NCBI GenBank assembly: GCA_021769525.1
Contig: JAETSQ010000019.1
Span: forward strand, 1 to 43,406
Origin: Oscillospiraceae bacterium
GTDB taxonomy: Bacteria > Bacillota > Clostridia > Oscillospirales > Ruminococcaceae
Reading direction: 5' to 3'
DNA: 43,406 nucleotides
In this document: positions 8,038 through 16,896 of the stretch, piece by piece
Layout: each line of letters begins with the position of its first letter
How positions within the stretch are numbered: position 1 is the first letter of the stretch
The notes under the pieces: model-generated
The model's database searches: none
What the model was told of the DNA's origin: nothing
Seen by the model: only the letters and a program-made list of their open reading frames with translations
Translations under genes and position numbers: made by a program

Positions 8038-8301
8038 TTACTCCTCTATCAGCTCATGCTCCGCAAAGTTAAGCTGTCCTTCCTTGTAGTCCGCCATTTT
8101 CCGCTCCAGGTAGCGGATATTGCCTTCCGAATAAAACGGGTCCACCGAAACATCAAAGGGGATCCGCTTTTCCCTTCCCACCTTCCTTGCGAATATGGTG
8201 AAGGCCGCGCTCATGGAAAGGCCCAGCTCAGAACAGACCTGTTCCATGCTTTTTTTTACATCCGCATCCAGCTTAAAATTCACATTCACCGCTTGTGCCA
8301 T
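8038..8301 (-). CDS. RelB/DinJ family antitoxin
   Basis: An 87-residue ribbon-helix-helix antitoxin. The N-terminal VNVNFKLDADVKKSMEQVC and the SAAFTIFARKV helix are typical of DinJ/RelB proteins. The acidic C-terminal part (about 50-87) would wrap the toxin. The ATG at 8301 follows AAGGAG by eight bases, so it is preferred over the GTG at 8310. It should neutralise the YoeB toxin and repress its own promoter. YoeB is classically paired with the unrelated Phd-fold antitoxin YefM, so this is a mixed pair. Confidence 0.88.
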   Translation of the reverse strand: MAQAVNVNFKLDADVKKSMEQVCSELGLSMSAAFTIFARKVGREKRIPFDVSVDPFYSEGNIRYLERKMADYKEGQLNFAEHELIEE

Positions 8302-8325
8302 CTGCAACACTCCTTTCTACGCTCT

Positions 8326-8354
8326 ATTATATGCGATTTTAAAGAAAAAATAAA
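8326..8354 (-). promoter_or_regulatory. Promoter of the toxin-antitoxin operon
   Basis: Minus strand: consensus -10 TATAAT (8326-8331), with a weak -35 TTTATT (8349-8354) at 17 bases. The start lies about 20 bases before the antitoxin ATG, in AT-rich DNA, where the antitoxin is expected to bind. Confidence 0.6.
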
Positions 8355-8378
8355 GACTTTTTCTTTTGTTTTTATTTA

Positions 8379-8446
8379 AAGGCACCCTCACGCAGCGGAT
8401 GCCGGAGCTGTTCACCCAGCTTAAGTGATAAAACAGACCACCCACA
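8379..8446 (+). other. Possible remnant of a lost gene end
   Basis: The plus strand reads GTLTQRMPELFTQLK followed by TGA TAA at 8424-8429, in GC-rich codons, directly beside the AT-rich toxin-antitoxin block and without any start. It looks like the last residues of a gene whose body was replaced or deleted. I cannot name the source. Confidence 0.25.
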
Positions 8447-8483
8447 CAAAAACAGCCGCCTCGGCTTTTGCCGGGGCGGCTGT
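8447..8483 (-). terminator. Terminator of ftsZ and the dcw cluster
   Basis: Perfect 9-bp stem ACAGCCGCC (8452-8460) with GGCGGCTGT (8475-8483), enclosing a second perfect CGGC/GCCG stem with an AAAA or TTTT loop. On the minus strand it is followed by TTTTTG. It lies 15 bases beyond the ftsZ stop. Confidence 0.92.
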
Positions 8484-8498
8484 CTGCTCGTCCTTTTT

Positions 8499-9707
8499 TT
8501 AGCGGTTGTTGAGCATCCGGATGATGTCGGTGAGGTCGATGTCGTCCCCAGGATCGTTGAAGGCGTCCTGGGCCGGTTCCTCCCCAGGCCGTTCCTCCCC
8601 CAGGGCGCTCAGGTCCTCCGCCAGGGAGGGGGCCGGGGCGGGCTGCTGGGGAGCCGGAGCCGGGGCCGCAGGAGCGGGCGCGGGGGCCGCGGCAGCCGGG
8701 GCCTTCTGCACCGCCTGGGCGGGAGTGGTGGGGATGCTGTAGCCGGACTCGTGGTCAAAATCGGTGGCGATGACGGTGATGCGGATCACGTCATCCAGGC
8801 TCTCATCGAAGGCGACGCCCCAGATGAGATTCACTTCCTCCGCCGCCGCGTCGTGGATCATGGAGGAGGCGTTGTTGATGTCCTTGAGGTCGATGTTGGG
8901 GGGCACCAGGAAGTTGACGATGACGCCCCGCGCGCCGTTGATGGAGGTCTCCAGCAGCGGGGAGGTGATGGCCTCCTTGGCCGCCTTTTCCGCCTTGCCC
9001 TCGCCGCTGGCCCGGCCGATGCCCATATGGGCAAAGCCCGCGTCCTTCATCACCGAGGTGACGTCGGCAAAGTCCAGGTTGATGACTCCCTTGATGTTGA
9101 TGAGGTCCGAGATGCTCTGCACCGCCTGCATCAGCACCTCGTCCGCCGCCGCAAAGGCGTTGATGAAGGTGATCTCCGGGTTGATGGCCCGCAGCCGCTC
9201 GTTGGGGATCACCAGGAGGGAGTCCACCTTTTCCTTCAGCTTGGTGATGCCCTCCTGGGCCTGGCGGATGCGCCGCTTGCCCTCAAACTCAAAGGGCTTG
9301 GTGACCACGCCGATGGTGAGGATGCCCATATCGTGGGCGATCTCCGCGATGACAGGAGCCGCGCCGGTGCCGGTGCCGCCCCCCATGCCGGCGGTGATGA
9401 AGACCATATCGGTGCCCTTGAGGGAGGCGGCGATCTCCTCCCGGCTCTCCTCGGCGGCCTTCTGGCCCTTTTCCGGGTCGCCCCCCGCCCCCATGCCGCG
9501 GGTGAGCTTGTCCCCGATATGGAGCTTATAGGTGGCGCTGGAGTAACGCAGGGCCTGGATGTCCGTATTTACCGAGACAAATTCCACGCTGCTCATGCCG
9601 CTGTTGCACATATGGTCCACCGCGTTGCCGCCGCCGCCGCCAACGCCTACCACCTTGATGGCAACCACCTTGTTGAAATCATTATCCAGGTCGATGTTCA
9701 TTTTCAT
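8499..9707 (-). CDS. ftsZ: Cell division protein FtsZ
   Basis: A 402-residue tubulin-like GTPase that forms the division ring. It shows GVGGGGGNAV (21-30), the tubulin signature GGGTGTG (109-115), the T7-region VINLDFADV and the polymerisation core. A Pro/Ala-rich linker (about 320-365) leads to the C-terminal peptide DDIDLTDIIRMLNNR, the docking site for membrane tethers and regulators. Either the ATG at 9707 or the one at 9701 (KM) may start translation, since AGGAG sits one and seven bases upstream of them. The usual neighbour ftsA is missing, so SepF or a distant FtsA must anchor the ring. It has its own promoter after ftsQ. Confidence 0.98.
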   Translation of the reverse strand: MKMNIDLDNDFNKVVAIKVVGVGGGGGNAVDHMCNSGMSSVEFVSVNTDIQALRYSSATYKLHIGDKLTRGMGAGGDPEKGQKAAEESREEIAASLKGTDMVFITAGMGGGTGTGAAPVIAEIAHDMGILTIGVVTKPFEFEGKRRIRQAQEGITKLKEKVDSLLVIPNERLRAINPEITFINAFAAADEVLMQAVQSISDLINIKGVINLDFADVTSVMKDAGFAHMGIGRASGEGKAEKAAKEAITSPLLETSINGARGVIVNFLVPPNIDLKDINNASSMIHDAAAEEVNLIWGVAFDESLDDVIRITVIATDFDHESGYSIPTTPAQAVQKAPAAAAPAPAPAAPAPAPQQPAPAPSLAEDLSALGEERPGEEPAQDAFNDPGDDIDLTDIIRMLNNR

Positions 9708-9761
9708 GCTCCTACGCTCCTCCGTATATACCAAAAAATTTGGAATATTCTATACTGTTTA

Positions 9762-9790
9762 ATCTTAACAGATTTTTGCGCCGGAATCAA
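9762..9790 (-). promoter_or_regulatory. Probable internal promoter for ftsZ
   Basis: Minus strand: TTGATT (9785-9790), 17-base spacer ending in TGT, TAAGAT (9762-9767), which is an extended -10. It lies in the 142-base ftsQ-ftsZ gap. The -10 sits inside a small inverted repeat CTGTT/AACAG, which could be an operator. It would raise FtsZ output above the rest of the cluster. Confidence 0.6.
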
Positions 9791-9849
9791 CAGTTCCCGG
9801 CAGAAACGACCGGTTTTTCCAAAAATTGTATCCCTTTTTTTCGCCCTTT

Positions 9850-10716
9850 TCAGTATTTATAGTAGTGCTCCAGGTAAAACGGGTGGATAAACTCCTCCGC
9901 CTTGGCCTCCCGCGTATAGGCCCTGGAGTTTTTTGGCAGCACCGAGACATCGATGGTCCCGGTAAAGTCCTCCCCCAGCTCCTCCTCCAGGATGGCCTTC
10001 GCAAAGGCCATTTTGCGGTCCAGCTCCAGCTCGGTCCCCAGCTGGATGAGGACCCGCTTGTCCCAAAGGATGCTGGTGCAAAGGTCGTCGCTGACATCGA
10101 TGTAGCACAGCTCCATCCCGGCTTTTTCCGCCGAGGCCGTGATGTATTCCAGCGTCTGCATCACCCGCACCCCCTCCAGCTCCTCCTGGGTAGCCTCCCG
10201 GTGCTCCTTGTGGCGGCGGCTCGTCACCTCCGGGGGCAGCTTCCTGGGGTAGGCCCCCTGGTCACACCAGGCGAGGCTCGTCCCCAGCACCAGGGGCAGC
10301 TCCTCCCCCGCCAGCCCCAGGCACTGCTCGATGACCCGGCCGCCGGTGCTGAGGAGGGAGTAGCTTTCGGCGGAGTTCACCACCGCCAGCTGGGGCACCG
10401 ATTCCACCACCTGGATCTCCACGGTGGTGGGCATCACCGGGACGATGCGCACCTCCTCCAGGTAGGAGAAGACCCCCATGATCTGCTGGGCGGTGCGCCC
10501 CCGGTCCACGGTGAAGATATTCTGCTCCAGCTGGATGCCGGAGGCGCTGATGAGCTCCTCCGCGGTGTACCGGTCGTTGCCGGAGACGGTGATCTCCTTG
10601 GTGCGGAAGAACATGGCCAGGCAGAGGATCCCCGCCCCGGTGAGCACCAGCACCAGGAAGGCAAGGTATCCCATCCAGCGTCTTCGTTTCCGGCGTTTTA
10701 CCCGGTTTCTATCCAT
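9850..10716 (-). CDS. ftsQ: Cell division protein FtsQ/DivIB
   Basis: A 288-residue bitopic membrane protein. The basic cytoplasmic tail (RNRVKRRKRRR) is followed by one membrane helix (about residues 16-37) and then the extracytoplasmic POTRA domain starting at FRTKEITVSGNDRYTAEEL (about 38-110) and a beta domain. It scaffolds the FtsL/FtsB part of the divisome. The rest shows the expected weak conservation. It begins nine bases after murA in the dcw cluster. Confidence 0.9.
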   Translation of the reverse strand: MDRNRVKRRKRRRWMGYLAFLVLVLTGAGILCLAMFFRTKEITVSGNDRYTAEELISASGIQLEQNIFTVDRGRTAQQIMGVFSYLEEVRIVPVMPTTVEIQVVESVPQLAVVNSAESYSLLSTGGRVIEQCLGLAGEELPLVLGTSLAWCDQGAYPRKLPPEVTSRRHKEHREATQEELEGVRVMQTLEYITASAEKAGMELCYIDVSDDLCTSILWDKRVLIQLGTELELDRKMAFAKAILEEELGEDFTGTIDVSVLPKNSRAYTREAKAEEFIHPFYLEHYYKY

Positions 10717-10725
10717 CCAGCCTTC

Positions 10726-11979
10726 TCACCCGCTTCTTTTGATGTCCGCCCCCAGCCGGGAAAGGTTCCCCTCCAGGTCGTCGTACCCCCGGTCGATGTG
10801 CTCCAGGCCGGTGACGACGCTCTCCCCCTGGGCCGCAAGGGCTCCCAGCACCACCGCCGCCCCGCCCCGCAGGTCGGTGCAGGCCATGGGGGCGCCGGTG
10901 AGCCGCTCTGTCCCCGTCACCACCGCCGCCCGGCCCTCCACGACGATGCCGGCCCCCAGCTTCCGAAGCTCCGGGACATGGCGGTAGCGGCTCTCAAAGA
11001 TATTCTCCACAAAGACGGTGGTCCCGCGTGCGGTGGCCGCCGCCGCCATCATCACCGACTGCATATCGGTGGGGAACCCCGGATAGGGCATCGTCTTGAC
11101 GGTCCCCATCCCCTCCAGACGGGGCGGGGCCGCGAGGCGCACCCAGTCCGGGCCGCAGCCGATGCGGCAGCCCGCCCTGGTGAGCACCGCCAGGCAGGAG
11201 GACAGGTGGCCGGGGACCACCTCCCGGATCAGCAGCTCCCCGCCGGTCATGGCAGCGGCGCAGAGGTAGGTCCCCGCCGCCACCCGGTCCGGGATGACCC
11301 GGTGCTCGGTCCCTTCCAGCCGTTCCACCCCCTCCACCAGGATGGTGCCGTCCAGCTCCACCGCGATGTTGGCCCCGCACCCCCGCAGAAAGTCGATGAG
11401 GTCCAGGATCTCCGGCTCCCGCGCCGCCCCGGTGAGGACCGTCTTCCCCCTGGCGGTGGCGGCAGCGATGAGGGTATTTTCCGTGGCCCCCACGCTGGGG
11501 AAGGAAAGGTCGATCCGCGCCCCGTGGAGCCCCTCCGGGGCGCTGCACAGGAGGCGACCGCCGCTTTCGGTAATGCTGGCCCCCATCTGGCTCAGGGCCC
11601 CCAGGTGCAGGTCGATGGGCCGCGCCCCCAGCTCGCACCCCCCCGGCAGGGTCAGCTCCGCGCAGCCGTGGCGGGCGATCATCCCCCCCAGAAAGACGAT
11701 GGAGGAGCGCATGGCCCCCATCAGCTCATCGGGGATGCGGCAGTTCCCGCCGCTGGCCCGCGTGGTGACGATGGCATCCCCCTCCCGCCGGGCCTTGCAG
11801 CCCAGGTGCCGGAGGATCTCCATCGCCACCGAAATATCGGTGAGGCGGGGGCAGTTGTGGATCACCGAGTCCCCGCAGACCGCCGCCGCGGCAAGGATGG
11901 GAAGGGCGGAATTTTTGGCCCCATGGATCGCCAGTGTACCGGCCAGCCGGTTCCCGCCCCGGATTATGTAATGAGACAT
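10726..11979 (-). CDS. murA: UDP-N-acetylglucosamine 1-carboxyvinyltransferase
   Basis: A 417-residue enzyme for the first step of peptidoglycan precursor synthesis, transfer of enolpyruvate to UDP-GlcNAc and the target of fosfomycin. It starts IIRGGNRLAGTLAIHGAKNS, with the substrate-binding K-N pair. The loop LPGGCELGARPIDLHL carries the active-site Cys (fosfomycin-reactive). AGTYLCAAAMTGG and PYPGFPTDMQSVMM are further family blocks. The chosen ATG (11979) begins the conserved region; its ribosome site is weak. Its position, where B. subtilis has murB, is unusual but seen in Clostridia. A second murA elsewhere is likely. Confidence 0.95.
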   Translation of the reverse strand: MSHYIIRGGNRLAGTLAIHGAKNSALPILAAAAVCGDSVIHNCPRLTDISVAMEILRHLGCKARREGDAIVTTRASGGNCRIPDELMGAMRSSIVFLGGMIARHGCAELTLPGGCELGARPIDLHLGALSQMGASITESGGRLLCSAPEGLHGARIDLSFPSVGATENTLIAAATARGKTVLTGAAREPEILDLIDFLRGCGANIAVELDGTILVEGVERLEGTEHRVIPDRVAAGTYLCAAAMTGGELLIREVVPGHLSSCLAVLTRAGCRIGCGPDWVRLAAPPRLEGMGTVKTMPYPGFPTDMQSVMMAAAATARGTTVFVENIFESRYRHVPELRKLGAGIVVEGRAAVVTGTERLTGAPMACTDLRGGAAVVLGALAAQGESVVTGLEHIDRGYDDLEGNLSRLGADIKRSG

Positions 11980-12105
11980 GGATACACCCGCTCTCTGTCC
12001 CCAGAGAAGGGCATTTTCTTCCCTGCCCTTTCCTGAGGTATTCACGGCGCTCCCCCCTTGCGGGGGCCGCCTGCGTTGTATCCTATGTTCTTACCGTGGG
12101 AATGG
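11980..12105 (-). other. murG-murA spacer with two hairpins
   Basis: The largest gap in the downstream half of the dcw run after ftsQ-ftsZ. It contains a 7-bp stem AAGGGCA/TGCCCTT (about 12007-12031) and a GC stem GGCG..CCCCC/GGGGG..CGCC (about 12046-12071). Neither is followed by a T-run, so they may be processing or stability elements rather than terminators. Confidence 0.4.
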
Positions 12106-13236
12106 TTACTTTTTCACCAGCGCCAAAAGCTGGTCCGCGATCTCCTCCACCGCGCGGGGGGCGGCGATCTTCCGGGCATTCTCCCCCAGCTGCCGCAGCC
12201 GGGCCGGGTCCCCGGTGAGCTCCTTCACCAGCTTCACCAGGGCCTCGCCGGTGAGGTCCTTTTCCTCCAGCACGATGGCCGCCCCGGCGTTTTGCAGCAC
12301 CATGGCGTTGTGGTACTGGTGGTTCTCCGCCACGTTGGGGGAGGGGATGAGGATGGAGGCCCGCCCCGCCGCCGCCAGCTCGCTGAGGGTGCTGGCCCCC
12401 GCCCGGCAGATCACAAGGTCCGCCGCCGCCAGGCAGGCCGGCATATCGTCTATGTACTCCCGGATGTCCAGGCAGGGGTTGTCCGGATAGGGGACCTTCC
12501 GCTCCCGGAGCAGCCGGGGCAGCAGCTCCACCCCGTACCGGCCGGTGGCGTGGATGTGGTGGAGCTTCCCTTCCTTTGTATGCCAGGCCATGACGTCGGC
12601 CACCGCCTCGTTGACCCGCTGGGCCCCCAGGCTGCCGCCAAAGGAGAGGATGCAGAGCTTCCCTTCCGGCACGCCGCACTTCCGGCGGGCCTCCTCCCGG
12701 CTCTCCGTCAGGATCTCCGGGCGCACCGGGTTGCCGGTGACCACGCACTTTTCCGCCGCCTCCCTGGGGAGGTAGTCCTTGGCCTTTTCCACCGCCAGCA
12801 GCACCTTATCCACCTGCTTTGCCAGGAGCTTGGTGGTGACGCCGGGGAAGGCGTTCTGCTCGTGGGTGGCGGTGGGGATGCCCATTTTGGCCGCCGTCAG
12901 CAGGATGGGCCCGCTGACATATCCCCCGGTGCCCACCACGAGATCCGGCCCGAAGGCCCGGATGACCTTTTTGGCTCTGGCCTCCGCCGTCACCAGCAGG
13001 CAGACCGACTTGATGTTCCGGTAGATGTTGTAGGGGGTGAGCCTCCTTTGGATGCCCATGGCCCGGAAGGGGACAAAGTCGAAGCCGGCCCCCGGCACCA
13101 GCCGGGCCTCCATGCCGTCGGGGTTGCCGGCAAAGCGGATGACGGCATCGGGGCAGCGGCTCTTCAGGGCGGCGGCGATGGAAAGGCCGGGGTTGATGTG
13201 CCCCGCCGTCCCCCCGCAGGCGAACAAGATCTTCAT
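12106..13236 (-). CDS. murG: Lipid II synthase MurG
   Basis: A 376-residue GT-B glycosyltransferase (GT28) that adds GlcNAc to lipid I on the inner membrane face. The N-terminal glycine loop GGTAGHINPG is at residues 8-17, and GTGGYVSGP and ATHEQNAFPG follow. The C-domain has LSFGGSLGAQRVN, then ICRAGASTLSELAAAGRASI and LIPSPNVAENHQYHNA, the UDP-GlcNAc site. The start lies six bases after ftsW ends. The length is normal. Confidence 0.96.
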   Translation of the reverse strand: MKILFACGGTAGHINPGLSIAAALKSRCPDAVIRFAGNPDGMEARLVPGAGFDFVPFRAMGIQRRLTPYNIYRNIKSVCLLVTAEARAKKVIRAFGPDLVVGTGGYVSGPILLTAAKMGIPTATHEQNAFPGVTTKLLAKQVDKVLLAVEKAKDYLPREAAEKCVVTGNPVRPEILTESREEARRKCGVPEGKLCILSFGGSLGAQRVNEAVADVMAWHTKEGKLHHIHATGRYGVELLPRLLRERKVPYPDNPCLDIREYIDDMPACLAAADLVICRAGASTLSELAAAGRASILIPSPNVAENHQYHNAMVLQNAGAAIVLEEKDLTGEALVKLVKELTGDPARLRQLGENARKIAAPRAVEEIADQLLALVKK

Positions 13237-13242
13237 GTCACG

Positions 13243-14385
13243 TCACTCCTTTTCCAGGGCGGTCTGCCGGGATATTGAAAGGATGATGCCCATCTGGGCC
13301 AGCAGCATCGAGAGGGCGGACCCCCCGTAGGAAAAAAACGGCAGGCTGATGCCGGTATTGGGGATGGTGTTGGTGACCACCGCGATGTTCAGCACCGTCT
13401 GGATGCCCACCTGGGCGGTGAGGCCGGTGGCCAGGAGCATCCCGAACCGGTCCCTGGCCTTGACGGCGATCATGAACCCCCGGCAGATGAGGAGGGCAAA
13501 GAGCAGGATGATGAGCACCGCCCCCACAAAGCCCAGTTCCTCGCAGATGATGGCAAAGACGAAATCGTTCTGGGGCTCCGGCAAAAAGAGGTACTTCTGG
13601 CGGGAATTGCCGATGCCCGCCCCCATCAGTCCCCCGGAACCGATGGCGTAAAGGGACTGGATGGTCTGAAAGCCCGCCACCTGGGGGTCGATAAAGGGAT
13701 CCTTCCAGACATTGATGCGGTACATGGCCCGCTCGTTGATGGAGGGGATCATCATGGCGACGGCCGCCAAGGCGACGCCCCCCGCCATCCCCAGGCCGAA
13801 CCACTTGAGGCTGGCGCCCCCCACGAATATGAGGATCACCCCCAGGGCCATGATGAGGATGGTGGCGGAAAGGTGGGGCTCAAAGACGATAAGGCCGGCA
13901 TAGATCACCAGGATGATGCCGTAGGGCAGGATGCCGTACTGAAAGGTCTTCATCTTATCGTGGTTGAGCGAGATCATATGGGAGAAGAGCAGCACCACCG
14001 AGAACTTGGCGATCTCCGTAGGCTGGAACTGCTGCCCGGCGATGAAGATCCACCGGTGGGCGCCGTTCCGATCGGGCATAAAATAGACGATGACCAGCAT
14101 GACGATGGTGACGCCGAAGGCCAGCCAGGCGAAGCGGTGCCAGACGTGATAATCCCAGGTGGAGAGGAAGGCCATGGCCGCAAGGCCCATCGCCGCCCAC
14201 ACAAGCTGGCGGGTGATGTAGTGGAAGCTGTTGCCCTCGTAGTAGTAGGCGTAGGCGTAGCTGGCGGAGAACATCAGCACCAGCCCGCAGACCAGCAGGG
14301 TGAGCACCAGCACCAGAAAGGTGAGATCGATGTTCCCCTTTGCCCGCTTGATGGGTGCCCTGCGGGCGGTGGTCCTGCTTTCCAT
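13243..14385 (-). CDS. ftsW: Septal peptidoglycan polymerase FtsW (SEDS family)
   Basis: A 380-residue SEDS glycosyltransferase that polymerises lipid II together with a class B PBP. About ten membrane helices follow a basic N-tail. Family blocks include WIFIAGQQFQPTEIAKFSVV, FEPHLSA, IGSGGLMGAGIGNSRQKYLF and PFFSYGGSALSM near the end. AAGGAG sits nine bases before the ATG at 14385, so the upstream ATG, which abuts it, is rejected. SpoVE or RodA paralogues look alike; the dcw position supports FtsW/SpoVE. murD would normally stand just before it but is absent. Confidence 0.93.
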   Translation of the reverse strand: MESRTTARRAPIKRAKGNIDLTFLVLVLTLLVCGLVLMFSASYAYAYYYEGNSFHYITRQLVWAAMGLAAMAFLSTWDYHVWHRFAWLAFGVTIVMLVIVYFMPDRNGAHRWIFIAGQQFQPTEIAKFSVVLLFSHMISLNHDKMKTFQYGILPYGIILVIYAGLIVFEPHLSATILIMALGVILIFVGGASLKWFGLGMAGGVALAAVAMMIPSINERAMYRINVWKDPFIDPQVAGFQTIQSLYAIGSGGLMGAGIGNSRQKYLFLPEPQNDFVFAIICEELGFVGAVLIILLFALLICRGFMIAVKARDRFGMLLATGLTAQVGIQTVLNIAVVTNTIPNTGISLPFFSYGGSALSMLLAQMGIILSISRQTALEKE

Positions 14386-14417
14386 AGGGGACATCTCCTT
14401 TCCGGATGGTTTGTCTA

Positions 14418-15434
14418 TCACATCACCACAGCGGCCCAGATGGCCAGGGCGGAGCCGGCGGCGGTGACCAGGGCGAAGGCGGTGACGATCTGCACCTCGG
14501 TGTAGCCGCACAGCTCAAAGTGGTGGTGGATGGGGCTCATCTTGAAGATGCGCTTGCCGTGGGTGAGCTTGAAGTAGGTCATCTGGATCACCACCGAGGC
14601 CATCTCCACCACGTAGATGATGCCGATAAGAAGGATGAAGAGGGGCAGCCCGGTGCCGAAGCAGAGGGCGATGACCAGCCCGCTGAGGAAGAGGGAGCCG
14701 GTATCCCCCATAAAGACCTTGGCGGGATAGAAGTTCCAAACCAAAAAGCCCAGGCAGCCCCCGGCCATGGCCGCCGCCAGGATGCCCATTTCCCACTGCC
14801 CCAGGATGGCGGTGAGGATCATATAGGCGATGGCTACCACAAAGGTCACAGAGGAGAGGAGGCCGTCCAGGCCGTCGGTGAAGTTCACGGCGTTGGAAAG
14901 GGCCAGGATGGCGAAAAGGGCGAAGGGGTAGTACAAAAAGCCGATGTCCAGCATCCCCACAAAGGGCACCACCAGGACGGTGCTGCGGTTGCCGCTGACG
15001 TGCAGCAGCACCAGGTAGCCGATGCCGAAGAGGAGCTGCAAAAAGAGCTTCTGGTTGGGGGTGAGCCCCTCGTTCTGCTTGCGCACCACCTTCAGGTAGT
15101 CATCGGTGAAGCCGATGAGCCCGAAGGCGATGGCCAGCATCAGCCCGTAAAAGAGCCGGGCCTTGACGGCGGCGCTGTCCGGCCGGGAGGCTCCGCCGCC
15201 TCCCCCAAGCTGCATCAGCAGGAAGCTCACCACCACCGAGAGGACGATGCCGAAGATAAACATGATCCCCCCCATGGTGGGGGTGCCCTGCTTGTTCTTG
15301 TGCCACCGGGGGCCGATGTCCAGGATGGTCTGCCCGAAGTGGAGTTTGCGGAGGATGGGCAGCAGCCACATCCCGGAGATGGCGGTGATAGCGAAGGCCA
15401 GCACCACAGCCATGATGATCCAAATTCTGTCCAT
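14418..15434 (-). CDS. mraY: Phospho-N-acetylmuramoyl-pentapeptide transferase
   Basis: A 338-residue integral membrane enzyme that makes lipid I from UDP-MurNAc-pentapeptide and undecaprenyl phosphate. About ten helices carry the family motifs: GTPTMGGIMFI, the catalytic FTDDYLK (Asp pair), NAVNFTDGLDGL, FMGDTGSLFL and SPIHHHFEL. A short Gly-rich loop LGGGGGASRPD (about residues 80-90) is specific to this copy. The chosen start (15434) comes after GGAACGG. It follows murF and leads directly to ftsW, without murD between. Confidence 0.97.
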   Translation of the reverse strand: MDRIWIIMAVVLAFAITAISGMWLLPILRKLHFGQTILDIGPRWHKNKQGTPTMGGIMFIFGIVLSVVVSFLLMQLGGGGGASRPDSAAVKARLFYGLMLAIAFGLIGFTDDYLKVVRKQNEGLTPNQKLFLQLLFGIGYLVLLHVSGNRSTVLVVPFVGMLDIGFLYYPFALFAILALSNAVNFTDGLDGLLSSVTFVVAIAYMILTAILGQWEMGILAAAMAGGCLGFLVWNFYPAKVFMGDTGSLFLSGLVIALCFGTGLPLFILLIGIIYVVEMASVVIQMTYFKLTHGKRIFKMSPIHHHFELCGYTEVQIVTAFALVTAAGSALAIWAAVVM

Positions 15435-15490
15435 ATCTACATCCGTTCCGCCGCCGGGGACTCCGGACGGCAAAGTATTCTGTCAAACTG

Positions 15491-16870
<1,380 letters not shown>

Positions 16871-16896
16871 TGGGTCGTTCCCTTTCTCTAAATCGG

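Noticed and set aside
9826-12036. 736-codon open frame antisense to ftsQ and murA
   Set aside because: Low-complexity Gly/His/Pro/Arg-rich translation typical of the reverse of GC-rich genes; both opposite-strand genes are certain.
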